Below, one piece after another: positions 46,675-55,787 of a DNA stretch of 64,000 nucleotides. Made by a program: the position numbers and the translations under genes. The DNA is from Vibrio mangrovi (lineage in GTDB: Bacteria > Pseudomonadota > Gammaproteobacteria > Enterobacterales > Vibrionaceae), in contig NZ_AP024884.1 of assembly GCF_024346955.1 (NCBI RefSeq), positions 372,001 through 436,000 of the forward strand. The letters are read 5' to 3'. Positions within the stretch are counted from its first letter, which is position 1. Every line of letters starts with the position of its first letter. The notes under the pieces are model-generated. The model was given only the letters and a program-made list of their open reading frames with translations, searched no databases and was not told the origin of the DNA.

Positions 46675-46896
46675 ATTCTTCATCTCTATTTTCGTTGTTA
46701 TGTTGATTAAGTGATCTGATTTTATTAGTGGAATAACGCACTGGAGTCGGTTGCTTGCAACCATTCTATTATTTCTCTTTTAAAATCAGAATCTAATCTT
46801 AATCAATATATCACTGATTGTATAGAAAGAAGATGATATCCGGGGTGAAAATATTGATGGTAACTATGACGTCTGTTCTGGTAATACTACTGGTTA

Positions 46897-47316
46897 TTAA
46901 ACTCTTACTTTACTGACCGCTGATGAAATAAGTACGTTACAACCAAGCCAGCCCCAGTAAATCCGATGCCGGGAAATTTTACCGTCCGTGACTTCCATTA
47001 CTTCAAGAATGTCTATCTGTTCTCCGTCTGGTGTTTCTCTCGGATATTCCCAAATCAGAGTGTTACCGTCGGTAAAATATTTTCCGGTGCGATACCATCG
47101 AACAAGATCATTCGGGCGTCTTCTGGTGCCTTCCTGAAGAAACCGGAGTATTTCATTACGCCCGTGAAGCACGCCTGACTTTTGGTCAAGAATTGCCGGA
47201 ACTAACGGACTCTCGAAAGTCGCATGATCAGCATAAAGATCAATGAGCGCTTCTACATCCCGGTTGCGGGCAAAATCGTGCCACTGTTCATAGAGATTAT
47301 TTATTTCGTCTGTCAT
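46897..47316 (-). CDS. SnoaL/NTF2-like small protein
   Basis: A 139-residue protein with the cone-shaped NTF2/SnoaL pattern: a first helix (INNLYEQWHDFARNRDVEALIDLYADHATFESPL), HGRNEILRFLQEGTRRRP, and beta strands WYRTGKYFTDGNTLIWEYPRE and IDILEVMEVTDGKISRHRIYWG. Such proteins are isomerases, hydrolases or ligand binders; no function can be assigned. The start at 47316 has GGAACAGAA upstream; a longer reading of 36 more residues is unlikely. Confidence 0.8.
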   Translation of the reverse strand: MTDEINNLYEQWHDFARNRDVEALIDLYADHATFESPLVPAILDQKSGVLHGRNEILRFLQEGTRRRPNDLVRWYRTGKYFTDGNTLIWEYPRETPDGEQIDILEVMEVTDGKISRHRIYWGWLGCNVLISSAVSKVRV

Positions 47317-47424
47317 TTCTGTTCCTGTGGGTTGATGTGGGACTGAGTCCATATTAAACGATGAGTACTGGATAAAACAACAGTGTTTGGTGTGCTTATT
47401 CTGAGCAAAGGAATACACAATCAT

Positions 47425-47460
47425 AAAAAAATGGGGACAGGCTAAGTGCGCCTGTCCCCA
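47425..47460 (-). terminator. Intrinsic terminator of the arabinanase gene
   Basis: TGGGGACAGG (47432-47441) pairs perfectly with CCTGTCCCCA (47451-47460). On the minus strand, six T follow the stem directly. It lies 28 bases beyond the arabinanase stop. Confidence 0.92.
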
Positions 47461-47487
47461 TTGCTGTTTTGATAAACCGGAATGAGA

Positions 47488-48480
47488 TTATTCAATCAGC
47501 TCGGTCGTGTTGGTATTAAGGTCGTCAGGATTTACGACTGGCCAGCCGTTTTCCCAGTTCACTTCCAGAATACGCAGTTTTTGTACGCCGTTATCTGCGG
47601 TTTCATAGGCGTGGAGCACCATGTAATCCTGATGATCAAAGGTGTAAACCGAATTATGGCCAAGTGCTACCCAGTCCTGATTACCTTTAATGACCAGAGA
47701 ACCGCCACCATTGAGCATTGAGACGCCATTCTTATCATAATATGGCCCCTGAACATTCTGACTTCGTCCAACCATCACTTTGTAAGTACTGTTCATGCCC
47801 CGGCAGCACAAATCGAATGAGGCGAATAAATAGTAATAACCTCCTTTTTTAAAGATAAAGGCGGCTTCTATCGGGTCATCGGCAACTCCGGGACGGGAGG
47901 CAATATCAAACAACGTCTGCGGTTGAGCGGGAGTTTTCATATCCGAGTTGAGCCTGACCAGCTTCAGCCCACTCCAGAATGATCCAAAACTCATCCAGAT
48001 ATTGCCATTGTCATCTTCGACAATCGCTGGATCAATTGCGTTCCAGTTATCGCGGCCCGGCACTGACTGAATCACAATCCCCTGATCCTGCCAGTGATAA
48101 TCCGGTGAATCGGGGTTGAGTGTGTCGTTCATGGTGACACCAATAGCTGAAGTATTTTTGCCGAATGCAGACACGGAATAATAGAGATAAAACTTGCCAT
48201 TTTTCTTATAAATCTCAGGAGCCCAGATATGCCCGTTAAATTCCGGCGCGACCGATTTCGCCCATTCCGGCTCTCCGCTGAATACGCGATCGGCGTATTT
48301 CCAGTGAACTTTATCTGTGGATGAGTACATGGTAATACCCGGCCCGGTACTGAATACATAATAGATACCATTCTCACGTGCCATGACCGGGTCATGTACT
48401 TCAACTTGTGCGGCATATGTATTAGCCAGAATTCCTAAACTAAATAGTAACGACATTGATGCCTGTATGATCTTTTTCAT
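47488..48480 (-). CDS. Secreted GH43 endo-arabinanase
   Basis: A 330-residue glycoside hydrolase family 43 enzyme with a signal peptide (residues 1-23). The three catalytic acids are visible: Asp30 in EVHDPVM (base), Asp150 in NAIDPAI (pKa modulator) and Glu205 in DDPIEAAFIF (acid). SVAPEFNGHIWAPEIYKKNGKFYLYYSVSAFG is typical of endo-1,5-alpha-L-arabinanases, which cleave the arabinan side chains of pectin. It is divergent from a GH16 beta-glucanase gene across a 565-base region, so the two may be co-regulated. Confidence 0.93.
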   Translation of the reverse strand: MKKIIQASMSLLFSLGILANTYAAQVEVHDPVMARENGIYYVFSTGPGITMYSSTDKVHWKYADRVFSGEPEWAKSVAPEFNGHIWAPEIYKKNGKFYLYYSVSAFGKNTSAIGVTMNDTLNPDSPDYHWQDQGIVIQSVPGRDNWNAIDPAIVEDDNGNIWMSFGSFWSGLKLVRLNSDMKTPAQPQTLFDIASRPGVADDPIEAAFIFKKGGYYYLFASFDLCCRGMNSTYKVMVGRSQNVQGPYYDKNGVSMLNGGGSLVIKGNQDWVALGHNSVYTFDHQDYMVLHAYETADNGVQKLRILEVNWENGWPVVNPDDLNTNTTELIE

Positions 48481-49045
48481 GGTGAACCTTTTGAATCAGG
48501 AATTGGAATATCTCCACTATATGAGAAAAGTTTTATATTCGTTGAGATCCATTTCGATAAAGTGTGCTCTAAATATGAGAATAATATCAATATGTTGTCT
48601 GATGAAAAATTTATGAGGTGATATTTCAGGTTGAAGTGAAATAAACGGATACAGATTATCAATGTGGATAGGTGATTTTCTTGGAGAGGCAGAGAATACT
48701 GGTGGTATAAAGGTTATCTGAAAATGATTGGTTAAAAATGTCTGGGAAGATAAATACTGGTTAATTGAATTTGAAATAATTAGTTGTTTTTTTTGATATA
48801 TCGGTTTGAATATGTAAGTTCTAATATTGTTAGTTACATATGAGAATCTATGTAATTAATAATATTAGATCATTTATTGGTTGTTTTTTGTGCTCATTCG
48901 ACATGAGTAAATGTCAAAACTTGATATGAAGCCCAAATAGGGAAATGAGTCCGTTGCTATTATTTTTTTCATGATTTCAATTTTTGTCGTGATGGTGCAG
49001 TGGTAATGATCATCTTAATTTTATGACCATGTACGGGACTTAATT
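48481..49045. other. Divergent promoter region between GH43 and GH16 genes
   Basis: About 565 bases, AT-rich, no supported gene. It must contain the promoters of both polysaccharide-degrading units. No specific operator was recognised by eye. Confidence 0.5.
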
Positions 49046-50218
49046 ATGAAGAAAATAAATGCGACGTTGACCCTATTTGGCTGTGCACTGTTTTCACAGT
49101 CAGCGATGAGTGCCAATTGGCAGTTAGTCTGGCAGGACGAATTTACCAATAATATTGGCCCGGGCTGGGTATTTGAAACCGGTAATGGTAGCGGAGGATG
49201 GGGAAATAACGAATTGCAGTATTACAAGCGAGAGAATGCTGCGGTTGAAAATGGCAATCTGGTGATCACCGCTAAACGTGAAGATGTCAACGGTTTCCGA
49301 TATACCTCAGCCCGGATGAAAACTCAGGGCTTAGCTTCATTTCGTTATGGGCGCGTTGAAGCGCGTATCCGTCTGCCAAATGGGAGTGGTTTGTGGCCTG
49401 CGTTCTGGATGTTGGGCAGTAACATCAGTACGGTGGGCTGGCCGCGTTGTGGCGAAATCGACATCATGGAACATGTGAATACCGAGAGCCATATTTTCGG
49501 AACAGCCCATTGGGAAGAAAACGGGCATGCCAGTTATTCCGGACCAAGTTATAACCTGGATGCGACCCAATATCATAATTATTCCATTGAATGGGATGCC
49601 AACGATATCCGCTGGTACGTGGATGGCAACATGTACCACGTAATGAGCATTGCAAATAATGCGGGCGGTACCGAAGAGTTTCATAACAATTTCTTTTTGC
49701 TGCTGAATCTGGCCGTTGGTGGTCAGTGGCCGGGATTTGACATAGATGAAAGCAAAATGCCGGCGAAGATGTATGTCGATTATGTCCGTGTTTACCGTGA
49801 TGCCGATGCGCCGTCGGACGGTAGCTCATCCGGGTTTTCGCAACAGATTGAAGCCGAAGATTTCAGCAGTATGAAAGGTGTCGGCACCGGCCCGAGCAGT
49901 GATATCGGTGGTGGTAACAGTGTTGGCTGGATCGACACCGGAGACTGGATGGCATATTCAAATGTGGCAATTCCTGCTTCCGGTGATTACCGCATTGACT
50001 ACCGGGTTTCGAGTTTGAATGGTGGTGGGCGCTTGTCATTAGATCACAGTGCCGGGGCAACGGTATTGGGCTATGTAGATATCGGCGCAACGGGCAGTTG
50101 GGATAAATGGACGACAGTGTCTCACACCGTACATATCGATGCCGGAACTTATAACTTTGGTATCTATGCACAACGTGGCGGTTTCAATATGAACTGGTGG
50201 CGTATCACCAAATTATAA
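49046..50218 (+). CDS. Secreted GH16 beta-glucanase with C-terminal CBM6
   Basis: A 390-residue secreted enzyme. A signal peptide spans residues 1-23. The GH16 domain (about 25-250) has the active-site signature GEIDIMEH, with nucleophile Glu137, Asp139 and acid/base Glu142. WPAFWMLG and the N-terminal GNNELQYY phrase point to the laminarinase-type (endo-1,3-beta-glucanase) branch. Residues about 265-390 form a family 6 carbohydrate-binding module (IEAEDFSSMKGV, GWIDTGDWMAYSNVAIP, NWWRI). Likely substrates are laminarin or callose-type glucans from algae or plants. It is followed at 88 bases by a second secreted hydrolase in the same direction. Confidence 0.93.
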   Translation: MKKINATLTLFGCALFSQSAMSANWQLVWQDEFTNNIGPGWVFETGNGSGGWGNNELQYYKRENAAVENGNLVITAKREDVNGFRYTSARMKTQGLASFRYGRVEARIRLPNGSGLWPAFWMLGSNISTVGWPRCGEIDIMEHVNTESHIFGTAHWEENGHASYSGPSYNLDATQYHNYSIEWDANDIRWYVDGNMYHVMSIANNAGGTEEFHNNFFLLLNLAVGGQWPGFDIDESKMPAKMYVDYVRVYRDADAPSDGSSSGFSQQIEAEDFSSMKGVGTGPSSDIGGGNSVGWIDTGDWMAYSNVAIPASGDYRIDYRVSSLNGGGRLSLDHSAGATVLGYVDIGATGSWDKWTTVSHTVHIDAGTYNFGIYAQRGGFNMNWWRITKL

Positions 50219-50305
50219 AGATTGCTGCGCAGACCGGTGAGGATGATTCAATCCATCTTCATCATGGCGAACATACGAAATAACAATGTCATTGGAGAAA
50301 CTCGA

Positions 50306-52495
50306 ATGTTTAATTATCTGAATTTACGATGTCTGTCGAGGCGGCTCTTTGTCTGTCTGTCGCTCGGCATATTGTCAGTGGTCGGTCAGGTCAGTTTTGC
50401 CGCTTCCACAACCTTTACCAATCCTATTTATGAAAATGGCGCCGATCCGTGGCTCATGTACTACGACGGCAACTACTATTCTGTAACGACAACCTGGAGT
50501 TCTCAGCTGGCAATGCGTAAATCACCCACTTTAGCCGGGTTGAAGGATGCAACGCCAGTGAACGTATGGTCTGAAACCAACAAAGATAGCTGCTGTAACT
50601 TCTGGGCTTTTGAATTTCATCATTTAAACGGGCCGAATGGATGGCGCTGGTACGTGTTGTATACGTCAGGTCAGGATGGAAATTATGATCACCAGCATAA
50701 CTCAGTGCTGGAAAGTGTCGGTGATGACCCGATGGGACCGTATCAGTATAAAGGTGCACCATTGGGCGGCACGTATAATATTGATGGCAGTTACATCACG
50801 ATCAATAACCAGCTGTATTTTATGTATTCTCAATGGAATGGTGATGAACAGCGTTTGTATATTGCCCGGATGAGTAATCCCTGGACAATGAGTGGTGAGC
50901 CAAGCATTCTCAGCCGGCCACTGAAAAGCTGGGAGCGTATGGGGAATAACGTCAACGAAGGGCCTGAGCCATTAATCCATAATGGACATGTTTACGTGGT
51001 TTACTCCGCGAGCTTTTGTGCAACATCAAGTTATAAGCTGGCATTGCTGGAGCTGACAGGCAGCAATCCGTTAGATCCGAATGCATGGACAAAAAGCAAT
51101 CAGCCTCTGTTTGAATCGGCAAATGGTGTTTATGGTCCGGGACATAACGGTTTCTTTAAATCCCCTGATGGGACTGAAGACTGGCTGGTTTATCATGGTA
51201 ATGCCCATGAAAATGACGGATGTAGCACTCTGCGTTCAATGCGTGCGCAGCCTTTTACCTGGAATGCAGATGGTACGCCGAACTTTGGACGTCCGGTTGC
51301 AGCCGGCCAGCAAGTGAAAGTTCCTTCCGGAGAAAACGGCCCGTTAACGGTTACACCGCAAGCACCGATGATGAATCTAAACCATTACACCGGTTCGGCA
51401 GCGAACGGCAGTTTAAGGCTTGAAAGCAGTACGCCGGTTATTCTGGATCAACTGGTAAATGGTAATGTTCGTTTTGCCAATGAAAGTGGCCGGTTCTTAA
51501 GTGATGCAGTCTGCCATGGTTCACAAGGATTCCTGCCCTGGGAAAATCAGGACTGTCAGCGTTGGTCATTCAGTTCGGCATCCGATGGACTGCTGGCTAT
51601 TACGAACCGGGCATCCAATCAGACCTATCGTGACCGCTGGGGCTTGTCGCCGGTCAATGAAGTGGCGATTGTCAGTGCTCAGAGTGGTCGGGTATTGACT
51701 GCGACCAGCACATCAACCGAACAACGAGAATGGAGCGGTGCTGCAAGCCAGAAATGGCGTTTGCAACCACAACAGGACGGTTCTGTTACGATACGTGCGG
51801 CGAGTCAGTCTGCCTGCCTGAACGTCAGTGGCAACAATACAGTGTTTGGTAACTGTTCAGGTGACGACAGTCACTGGTATCTGCGTCCAAGAACCGAAGG
51901 CGGATATCGTCTGGTTGCGAAAGGCAATAATATGGTGATGGATGTGACCAACTGTGCATTGAACGATGGCGCGTCGGTTGGTGTATACAATGATCTGGAT
52001 AATATCTGTCAACGTTTCTATCTGCGCAACACCGGTGATTCATCAGGAGTCATCAATAGCACAATCAATGGAACCTATCGTATTACGCCATTACACAGTG
52101 ATAAGTCGCTGGACATTACGAATTGTGCAACAGCAGACGGCACAAATGTACGTCAGTGGAGCTGGCTGAATAACGACTGTCAGAAGTTTGCGATTACCAA
52201 TGTCGATGGCATCTGGCATCGTATTTCACCACTGAATGCACCGAATCAGGCACTGGATGTATATAACGGTTACCGTACCAGTAATGCCAATATTGCGATT
52301 TATCCTTATCGTAGTGCCGCGAATCAACAGTTCCGTTTCCAGGCAGCAGGTTCAGGTAAATGGCGTATTATCAACCGCAATAGTGGCTTGTGTCTGAATG
52401 TTGTGGATTCATCCTCGGATGACGGGGCCAATGTCGTGCAATATCGTTGTACACCCGGAGCCCAGAATCAGATGTTCCGCTTAAGTCGTGAGTGA
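50306..52495 (+). CDS. Secreted GH43 arabinofuranosidase-type enzyme with ricin-lectin domains
   Basis: A 729-residue secreted enzyme. A signal peptide spans about residues 1-33. The five-bladed propeller GH43 domain begins with NPIYENGADPWLMYYDGNYY, where Asp47 is the expected base. EGPEPLIHNGHVYVVYSA supplies a catalytic glutamate region. After about residue 350 come two ricin-type beta-trefoil modules with repeated Q-x-W/F motifs (CQRWSF, CQRFYL, CQKFAI, NQQFRF). The family fits exo-acting arabinofuranosidases. The start at 50306 has GGAGA upstream. It is probably co-transcribed with the GH16 gene; a terminator follows. Confidence 0.88.
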   Translation: MFNYLNLRCLSRRLFVCLSLGILSVVGQVSFAASTTFTNPIYENGADPWLMYYDGNYYSVTTTWSSQLAMRKSPTLAGLKDATPVNVWSETNKDSCCNFWAFEFHHLNGPNGWRWYVLYTSGQDGNYDHQHNSVLESVGDDPMGPYQYKGAPLGGTYNIDGSYITINNQLYFMYSQWNGDEQRLYIARMSNPWTMSGEPSILSRPLKSWERMGNNVNEGPEPLIHNGHVYVVYSASFCATSSYKLALLELTGSNPLDPNAWTKSNQPLFESANGVYGPGHNGFFKSPDGTEDWLVYHGNAHENDGCSTLRSMRAQPFTWNADGTPNFGRPVAAGQQVKVPSGENGPLTVTPQAPMMNLNHYTGSAANGSLRLESSTPVILDQLVNGNVRFANESGRFLSDAVCHGSQGFLPWENQDCQRWSFSSASDGLLAITNRASNQTYRDRWGLSPVNEVAIVSAQSGRVLTATSTSTEQREWSGAASQKWRLQPQQDGSVTIRAASQSACLNVSGNNTVFGNCSGDDSHWYLRPRTEGGYRLVAKGNNMVMDVTNCALNDGASVGVYNDLDNICQRFYLRNTGDSSGVINSTINGTYRITPLHSDKSLDITNCATADGTNVRQWSWLNNDCQKFAITNVDGIWHRISPLNAPNQALDVYNGYRTSNANIAIYPYRSAANQQFRFQAAGSGKWRIINRNSGLCLNVVDSSSDDGANVVQYRCTPGAQNQMFRLSRE

Positions 52496-52513
52496 TATCA
52501 CTTTTTGATCATG

Positions 52514-52541
52514 ATCCCCATTCGAATGAATGGGGATTTTT
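52514..52541 (+). terminator. Intrinsic terminator of the GH16-GH43 unit
   Basis: ATCCCCATTC (52514-52523) pairs perfectly with GAATGGGGAT (52528-52537) around a four-base loop, with five T. Confidence 0.92.
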
Positions 52542-52554
52542 GCGTCAGATGATT

Positions 52555-53910
52555 CTATTGGTTCAACGTTACGTTTCTTTTCAGTTCATCATCAACACAC
52601 TCTGGTGCTTCGCCCAGATACGATACCGGGTTCATCAGGTTTTCCATATCCAGCTTGTCGCTCAGACCACATTTATGGAGTTCTTCCATGATGCATTCAG
52701 AATAATTCAAAGAGTGCTCTACCGAGTTCATGGCCGCTTCGTATAAAACATGGTGTGCTTCTGCCCGGCCAATCGTGTTGGCCAGCTCCATCATCACTGC
52801 CTCTGACAGAATGAGTCCACCGGTCATGTTCAGATTTTTCATCATATTGTCGGGATATACACATAACCCGGCGATAAGTTTCTCCATTCCTTCAGATATA
52901 GAAAGAGCCGTGATTGCTATTTCAGGAATTGCCGCATCAAAAATATTACTGGCTGCTGCGTCACCTTCGTTCATACGAACCATCGATAAGTTGCACAAAG
53001 ACATACGGCTTTGTAATAACTGGGACATGCCGACTAAGTTTTGTGCATGCTGAGGGTTTCTTTTCTGCGACATGGTTGAGCTGCCGACTTTTCCACGGTG
53101 GAAGCTTTCTTCTATCTCTGCAACTTCGGTGCGTTGCAGGAAAATGACTTCCTGAGCTATTTTCTCGATGGTCGATGCGAGCAGGCCAAATTGAGTAATA
53201 TATGCACTTAATGAATCGCATGAAGAACGAACCGGTAATTCATTCGATTTCAGTTTTAAAATTTCAGCCATATTCTGCTGAACTAACCGTCCTTGTCCGG
53301 ACATTGCAGAGAATGTACCTACTGCGCCTCCCATGCTGGCAATAAAGGCATCTTCTGATGCATGTTCCAGTCTTTGATACTGACGTCGGATTTCTGCTCT
53401 CCAGCCGGCGACTTTAAAGCCGAAAGTAATCGGCAAAGCATGTTGTCCGTGGCTTCGGCCGGGTTGTGGCATCAACTTGGTTTTTTCTGCCAGCAACGAC
53501 ATCTCATGCATGACATTCGCTAAGCTGCTTAATAGTAAGTGGTGCGTTTCGCGTAGTTGCAGTACGAGAGCAGTATCAAAGATATTTTGGGTTGTCGCCC
53601 CCCAGTGGATATAGCCCGCAGCGTCACCACATAGAGCCTCAAACTGTCTGAGAACAGGAACAAAAGGGTGCATTGTCGATTTGATATCTGCGGATATTTT
53701 TTCCATGTCCAGCAGATTGGCATTTGCTTTTTCAGTAATGATTTCTGCTGCTTCTACCGGAATCATCCCCAGTTTGCTTTGTGCCTGTGCCAGAGCCGCT
53801 TCAACATCCAGCCATGCCTGTAACGTACTTAAATCCGACCAGATTTCTTTACCTTTTGAACTAAACCAGTGACCTGTAATACATGATTCAAACATACCAA
53901 TGTGTGCCAT
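52555..53910 (-). CDS. Fumarase/aspartase-superfamily lyase
   Basis: A 451-residue enzyme of the argininosuccinate lyase/adenylosuccinate lyase/carboxymuconate cycloisomerase superfamily. The signature loop is GKVGSSTMSQKRNPQ, with the catalytic serine in SSTMS. GDAAGYIHWGATTQNIFDTA and RSHGQHALPITFGFK are the other conserved blocks. It looks most like the cycloisomerase/adenylosuccinate-lyase branch but is too diverged to name the substrate. Such lyases release fumarate from an N-substituted aspartate. The divergent neighbour is a DcuC C4-dicarboxylate transporter, which fits. The start at 53910 has GGAG upstream. Confidence 0.82.
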   Translation of the reverse strand: MAHIGMFESCITGHWFSSKGKEIWSDLSTLQAWLDVEAALAQAQSKLGMIPVEAAEIITEKANANLLDMEKISADIKSTMHPFVPVLRQFEALCGDAAGYIHWGATTQNIFDTALVLQLRETHHLLLSSLANVMHEMSLLAEKTKLMPQPGRSHGQHALPITFGFKVAGWRAEIRRQYQRLEHASEDAFIASMGGAVGTFSAMSGQGRLVQQNMAEILKLKSNELPVRSSCDSLSAYITQFGLLASTIEKIAQEVIFLQRTEVAEIEESFHRGKVGSSTMSQKRNPQHAQNLVGMSQLLQSRMSLCNLSMVRMNEGDAAASNIFDAAIPEIAITALSISEGMEKLIAGLCVYPDNMMKNLNMTGGLILSEAVMMELANTIGRAEAHHVLYEAAMNSVEHSLNYSECIMEELHKCGLSDKLDMENLMNPVSYLGEAPECVDDELKRNVTLNQ

Positions 53911-54024
53911 TAGCAATACTCCATTTTGGTTATATGATGCATAACGTTTAGGTTAATCTTAATGTAAGCACTATTCATGTCGATAATGTTACCTAATAAA
54001 TAAGACTTTTATCACAATATAATT

Positions 54025-54040
54025 ATAACTCTAATGTTAT
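54025..54040. promoter_or_regulatory. Inverted repeat in the lyase/dcuC promoter
   Basis: ATAAC-N6-GTTAT lies between the divergent lyase and dcuC genes. Its size and AT content suit a LysR-type box, and a LysR gene follows dcuC. This is suggestive only. Confidence 0.3.
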
Positions 54041-54095
54041 TTTGAATATAACCATAGTGTAATGTTTATAATTCTATAACCACGTGGAGTAAAAA

Positions 54096-55583
54096 ATGGA
54101 AAACAGCTTGCAAGTACCTACAAAACTGAACAAAACTTCGCTCATGGCTTGGATTGCTATGATCTTTGTCGTCATACCCGGTATATATTTTGTTGCCGGA
54201 ATTCAGGCATTTATTCTGGCAGTCTCGCTTTTAGCTTTAACTTTGGTTGGAGTAGGAATCGTAAAAAAGTTCTACGCTCAGGCAATTGTTTTAGTCGTCG
54301 GCTGCGCTTTGCTTATCGCAGCCTCATATATTCACCCTGATCTGGCTATAACGGCAAAATCGACAGGTTCAAGATTTCTTGATGTTTTTGTTGAAATTAA
54401 AAGTGTATTTAGTCACAGCATGGCTGGATTAGGTTTAACTATTATGGTGATCGCTGGTTTTTCCCGCTATATGACAGACATTGGTGCTGCGGGTAAATTG
54501 GTTGAAATTAGCGTAAAGCCAATCGGAAAAATCAAGTCTAAATATATTCTTCTCGGCTCGTGCTATATTTTTATGCAACTTTTAGCATTGTTTATATCAA
54601 GCCCTTCCGGCCTGGCACTATTAATGATGGCGACCCTGTATCCGATCTTAAGATCATTAGGATGTAGTAAAGCATCTGTTGCTGCCGTTATTGCTTCTGG
54701 TGTGTGCATTGATTATGGGCCATCAGCAACAGGTAGTGTGCAGATTGCGAAGCTGACAGACTATGATTTATTTTCTTTCTTTATCACGAAGCAAATTCCG
54801 ATCGTTTGGATTCTGTTTATTTTCATCGGTGTTATGCATATGATTATGCAGGCATATTGGGATAGAAAAGAAGGTGTTGATACAGAAGATGAGGAAGGTT
54901 TTGAAGTTTCAAATGATAGCACCAATATTCCCAAATATTATGCAATTTTACCTGTTATTCCAATGATTCTACTGTTTACATTCTCCAGTTTTTCCAGCCA
55001 GTGGCTACCTGAATCATTACACTTCCGTATTGATGTTGTCTCCGCAATGTTAATGTCATTCTTTATTGCATTTATTATCGACTCTGTCAGAACTTTAGAT
55101 CTTCACGCAGCTTCAAATAAGATTGCTGGTTTATTTGATCAAATGGGACAATCTTTTACCACTGTTGTATCAATTTTAGTTTGTGCCCAGGTATTAGCTG
55201 CGGGCATGATTAAAGTTGGATTTATTGACTCTTTATTCAGTTTTATTCCAAGTGGTTCAGATACACAGGCACTCCTTGTTGTTGTATTCAGCGGGTTAAT
55301 TTTCTTTAGTTCGGTTGTATTAGGGACGGGTTCCACTTTTAATGCTTTTGCTCCTGTTGCAGCAGAGGTTGCAAAAGGTGGTGGTTTATCAGTTTTCAAG
55401 CTATTAATCCCGATGCACTTTTCTGCAAGTTTAGGGCGTAGCTTTTCACCCATAGCCGGGGTGACAATTGCGGTAGCTGGCTTGGTTGGTTTGACACCGT
55501 TAGAGATTATCAAGCGAAATGCCGTGCAACTTGGTAGTGCGTATATCCTGATGCTTATACTGTCTAATTTTTTGATTAGTTAG
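54096..55583 (+). CDS. dcuC: DcuC-family C4-dicarboxylate transporter
   Basis: A 495-residue inner-membrane transporter with about twelve hydrophobic spans, matching the DcuC family. Characteristic segments are GFSRYMTDIGAAGKLVEIS, SPSGLALLMMATLYPIL and CIDYGPSATGSVQIAK, and near the C-terminus LGTGSTFNAFAPVAAEVAKG and LGRSFSPIAGVTIAVAG. DcuC exports succinate or exchanges it for fumarate, aspartate or malate. It is divergent from a fumarate-releasing lyase and followed by a LysR gene, suggesting one catabolic unit. GGAG precedes the ATG. Confidence 0.88.
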   Translation: MENSLQVPTKLNKTSLMAWIAMIFVVIPGIYFVAGIQAFILAVSLLALTLVGVGIVKKFYAQAIVLVVGCALLIAASYIHPDLAITAKSTGSRFLDVFVEIKSVFSHSMAGLGLTIMVIAGFSRYMTDIGAAGKLVEISVKPIGKIKSKYILLGSCYIFMQLLALFISSPSGLALLMMATLYPILRSLGCSKASVAAVIASGVCIDYGPSATGSVQIAKLTDYDLFSFFITKQIPIVWILFIFIGVMHMIMQAYWDRKEGVDTEDEEGFEVSNDSTNIPKYYAILPVIPMILLFTFSSFSSQWLPESLHFRIDVVSAMLMSFFIAFIIDSVRTLDLHAASNKIAGLFDQMGQSFTTVVSILVCAQVLAAGMIKVGFIDSLFSFIPSGSDTQALLVVVFSGLIFFSSVVLGTGSTFNAFAPVAAEVAKGGGLSVFKLLIPMHFSASLGRSFSPIAGVTIAVAGLVGLTPLEIIKRNAVQLGSAYILMLILSNFLIS

Positions 55584-55639
55584 TGATTTGTCTTTAATTT
55601 ACGGCATTGTCGTCAAATCGACGAACAGATGTTCAGTTA

Positions 55640-55666
55640 AACCGTCGCTTTGCGGCGGTTATTTTT
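55640..55666 (+). terminator. Intrinsic terminator after dcuC
   Basis: AACCGTCGC (55640-55648) pairs with GCGGCGGTT (55652-55660), including one G-T pair, followed by ATTTTT. Confidence 0.85.
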
Positions 55667-55787
55667 AGCTGTCTTAACCCAGTTTCAAGATGAGTGTGAA
55701 TACTCTTTTTCGTTAGATTTCTGGTATGGTTTTCTATAAAATAGCAAGTATATCAGGGCTATATATTTTTCACCCTTGGAGGAATAG

